A stretch of 64,000 nt of DNA from assembly GCA_011390955.1 (NCBI GenBank), contig JAABRM010000004.1:124001-188000 (forward strand), read 5' to 3'. Below, one piece after another: positions 62,476 through 64,000 of this stretch (its first letter is position 1; each line of letters begins with the position of its first letter). This DNA is from Oscillatoriales cyanobacterium (GTDB lineage Bacteria; Cyanobacteriota; Cyanobacteriia; Cyanobacteriales; Laspinemataceae). The notes below the pieces were generated by a model. That model searched no databases. It was not told where the DNA came from and saw only the letters and a list, made by a program, of their open reading frames with translations. A program made the translations under genes and the position numbers.

Positions 62476-62872
62476 TCCCAAGCATCGAAAATTATGGCTA
62501 AAATTACGAGCCGAATGCCGGTAATAACCGAATTAGTCCGATAATTTGGACTAATTTATCCGTTTTTTTCTTAAATCCTAGATGTTGTTTTATCTAAGGA
62601 GGCGATCGCACCTGTGACGGCTAAATTGCTGTTGGTATAGTAATTTCAAAAAAAAGTGATGCTGTAGGGGCGATTCGCTTGCTCGCCCCTACTTGGAGAG
62701 CGCTATATGTGACAAAAACCGATTTATTGCCTGTAATGATTGTAATGTTGGGTTTCGTTCCTCAACCCAACCTACAAAGTAATGTATCATTGTTATCTAA
62801 AAATACTATATTGTACCGGAAAATGCGCTAGGATAATTATCAATAATAACTCTAAAAACCTTGGTAATCATC
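62476..62872. other. Gap between the ARH and VOC genes with a GTAGGGGCGA hairpin
   Basis: 62664-62692: GTAGGGGCGA pairs with TCGCCCCTAC; the same repeat type is inside the STAND gene (48554). 62590-62610 has a HIP1 site. Otherwise no gene. Confidence 0.45.
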
Positions 62873-63325
62873 ATGTCTAATCCAACTCTGACCGGGATTG
62901 CTGCTGGAAATTTACGGCGCGTTCACCATATTGCTTTTAACGTCAAAGATTTGCAGGTTTCTCGCCATTTTTACGGCCAGATTCTTGGCTTGCGTGAACT
63001 CACGGGAGCGGATATTCCCTCAACCTTGAAAAAGTTAGTGGACGAGGGAAAAGTTGCTAATTTTATTATGCCAGATGGCACCGTAATCGATCTATTTTCT
63101 GAACCGGATTTATCTCCAGCAGATCCAGATCCGAGAAAAGCATTTACTCGGGCGAATCATCTGGCATTTGATATCGATCCAGGGTTATTTGACGAAGCGG
63201 TAGCCGTGTTGCGATCGCATGAAGTTTCCATTGACCACGGCCCAGTAAGTCGCCCTACAGGAAGAGGCATTTACTTTTACGATCCCGATGGGTTTATGTT
63301 AGAAATTCGCTGCGATCGCTCTTAG
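62873..63325 (+). CDS. VOC-family protein, second of the window
   Basis: 150 residues from MSNPTLTGIAAGN. RRVHHIAFNVKDLQVSRHFY (His), RANHLAFDIDPGLFDEAVAV (His) and GIYFYDPDGFMLEIRCDRS (Glu) give three metal ligands, a complete VOC protein of glyoxalase or ring-cleavage type. It differs from 35691-36140 in having an intact His pair. Substrate unknown. Confidence 0.9.
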   Translation: MSNPTLTGIAAGNLRRVHHIAFNVKDLQVSRHFYGQILGLRELTGADIPSTLKKLVDEGKVANFIMPDGTVIDLFSEPDLSPADPDPRKAFTRANHLAFDIDPGLFDEAVAVLRSHEVSIDHGPVSRPTGRGIYFYDPDGFMLEIRCDRS

Positions 63326-63340
63326 CAAATACTCAGATAT

Positions 63341-63652
63341 TATTGGTTGTTGGTTATTGGTTGTTGGTTGATTGTTGTTGGTTCGTAGTAATTGATAATT
63401 GATAATGGATAATTGATAATTGATACAGCCTGTTCAGAAATAATCCGCGCTTTGCCCTCACCCCGTACCCCTCTCCCAGCCCCCCTTTCAAAGGGGGAGG
63501 TAGGGGGGATGGGCCGCCGTCGATTTAGGGTGAGGGCAATGTGTTAAGCGATTGGTGAACAAGCTGTAACTTGGTTTAATTATCAATTATCAATTATCGA
63601 TTATCAATTATCGATTATCGATTATCAATTATCAATTATCAATTATCAATTA
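63341..63652. repeat. Tandem TTGGTTATTGG, ATTGATAATT and CCCCCTTTCAAAGGGGG repeats
   Basis: 63341-63378 TTGGTTGT-type; 63388-63421 and 63574-63652 TTGATAATT-type; 63479-63500 a C/G hairpin. The last run continues into the lepB stop codon. Confidence 0.7.
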
Positions 63653-64000
63653 TCAATTATCAGCGGAATCAATGCCACCTATGCGATGAAAAGGGAAAAA
63701 ACGAATCACTGCCTGACCAATAATATTTTCGCGAGGGACAAATCCCCAATAGTGGCTATCATAACTATTATTGCGGTTATCTCCTAACACCAAATATTGA
63801 TTTTCCGGTACGACCACAGGACCGTAATCATAGTTAGGTTGCTCTTTAATATATTCTTCTGTAAGCAGTTCATCGTTAACATACACCTTTCCTCCTTTAA
63901 CCTCTACGGTATCACCAGGTAAACCAATCACCCGCTTAATAAAAGCATCTTTAAAGTTTTCCTTTTGTAACGCAGCCGTGGGGTTAAAGACGACAATATC
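63653..64000 (-). CDS. lepB: Signal peptidase I, 5' truncated by the window edge
   Basis: The frame stays open to 64000. [15 protein letters not shown] and then [15 protein letters not shown] contains the catalytic Lys box (KRVIGLPGD); [20 protein letters not shown] is the box E SDSRxWG equivalent. The catalytic Ser is outside the window. It removes signal peptides on the outer face of the membrane. The stop codon overlaps the TTGATAATT repeat. Confidence 0.93.
   Translation of the reverse strand, partial: DIVVFNPTAALQKENFKDAFIKRVIGLPGDTVEVKGGKVYVNDELLTEEYIKEQPNYDYGPVVVPENQYLVLGDNRNNSYDSHYWGFVPRENIIGQAVIRFFPFHRIGGIDSADN

Overview
The window reads as chromosome of a cyanobacterium, most likely a filamentous Oscillatoriales-type species (inference). 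The octamer GCGATCGC (HIP1) is present throughout. The gene set includes two Tic20-family genes, a Tic22-family gene, an NhaS3-like antiporter, a VTE6-like (DUF92) kinase, hemB, and dnaA-dnaN flanking a DnaA-box origin. Small repeats are very abundant. No rRNA operon, prophage, CRISPR array or intact insertion sequence was seen. RNA genes found are one tRNA-Pro(UGG) and one group II intron without an ORF.

Layout. 1-3 kb: Uma2 tail, a STAND ATPase with an N-terminal helix-turn-helix-like domain, and a divergent unknown gene. 3-13 kb: DCC-family protein, glutaredoxin, TpsB outer-membrane transporter, MBOAT acyltransferase, large zinc metalloprotease and a WecA/MraY-like transferase, separated by repeats. 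14-19 kb: glyA, two Tic20 paralogues around a small membrane protein, and an FAH-family hydrolase. 19-22 kb: rpsF, rplU, rpmA, hemB. 22.3-23.2 kb: group II intron. 23.6-27.7 kb: GNAT, a histidine-kinase-like protein with a degenerate ATPase domain, and the run tic22-prmC-YrdC/Sua5. 28.5-32 kb: tRNA-Pro, nitrilase-like amidase, antiporter, ilvN. 32.3-35.2 kb: dnaN-oriC-dnaA. 35.7-39.6 kb: VOC protein, DUF92 kinase, a small helical protein, aspS. 39.6-50.3 kb: accessory island. 50.6-64 kb: hydrolase, M23 peptidase with a structured leader, lipoprotein, methyltransferase, a stand-alone EF-G of the redox-sensitive type, EEP-family protein, double-domain ADP-ribosylglycohydrolase, VOC protein and truncated lepB.

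The accessory island holds short unknown gene pairs, at least seven copies of an AGAAACCGGGTTTCT palindrome pair, a leftward cluster (AAA+ ATPase, small membrane proteins, a tandem-duplicated soluble protein) and, divergent from that cluster, a second STAND ATPase paralogous to the one at 180-1589. Both STAND genes have an array of about 10-bp-phased GTG-led units just upstream of the start codon. This shared architecture is the best candidate here for an undescribed regulated system.

The second theme is nested micro-insertions. Short elements (about 22-30 bp) interrupt GCGATCGC sites between GCGAT and CGC, with filled and empty versions of the same context both present. Two insertions are in frame inside genes (DUF92 kinase, ADP-ribosylglycohydrolase) and one related copy lies in the tpsB N-terminus. 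A 10-bp motif CGATGGCGGC is likewise nested in other repeats, and two MITE-like families occur in two copies each. All functional statements come from reading the sequence; no database search was run.
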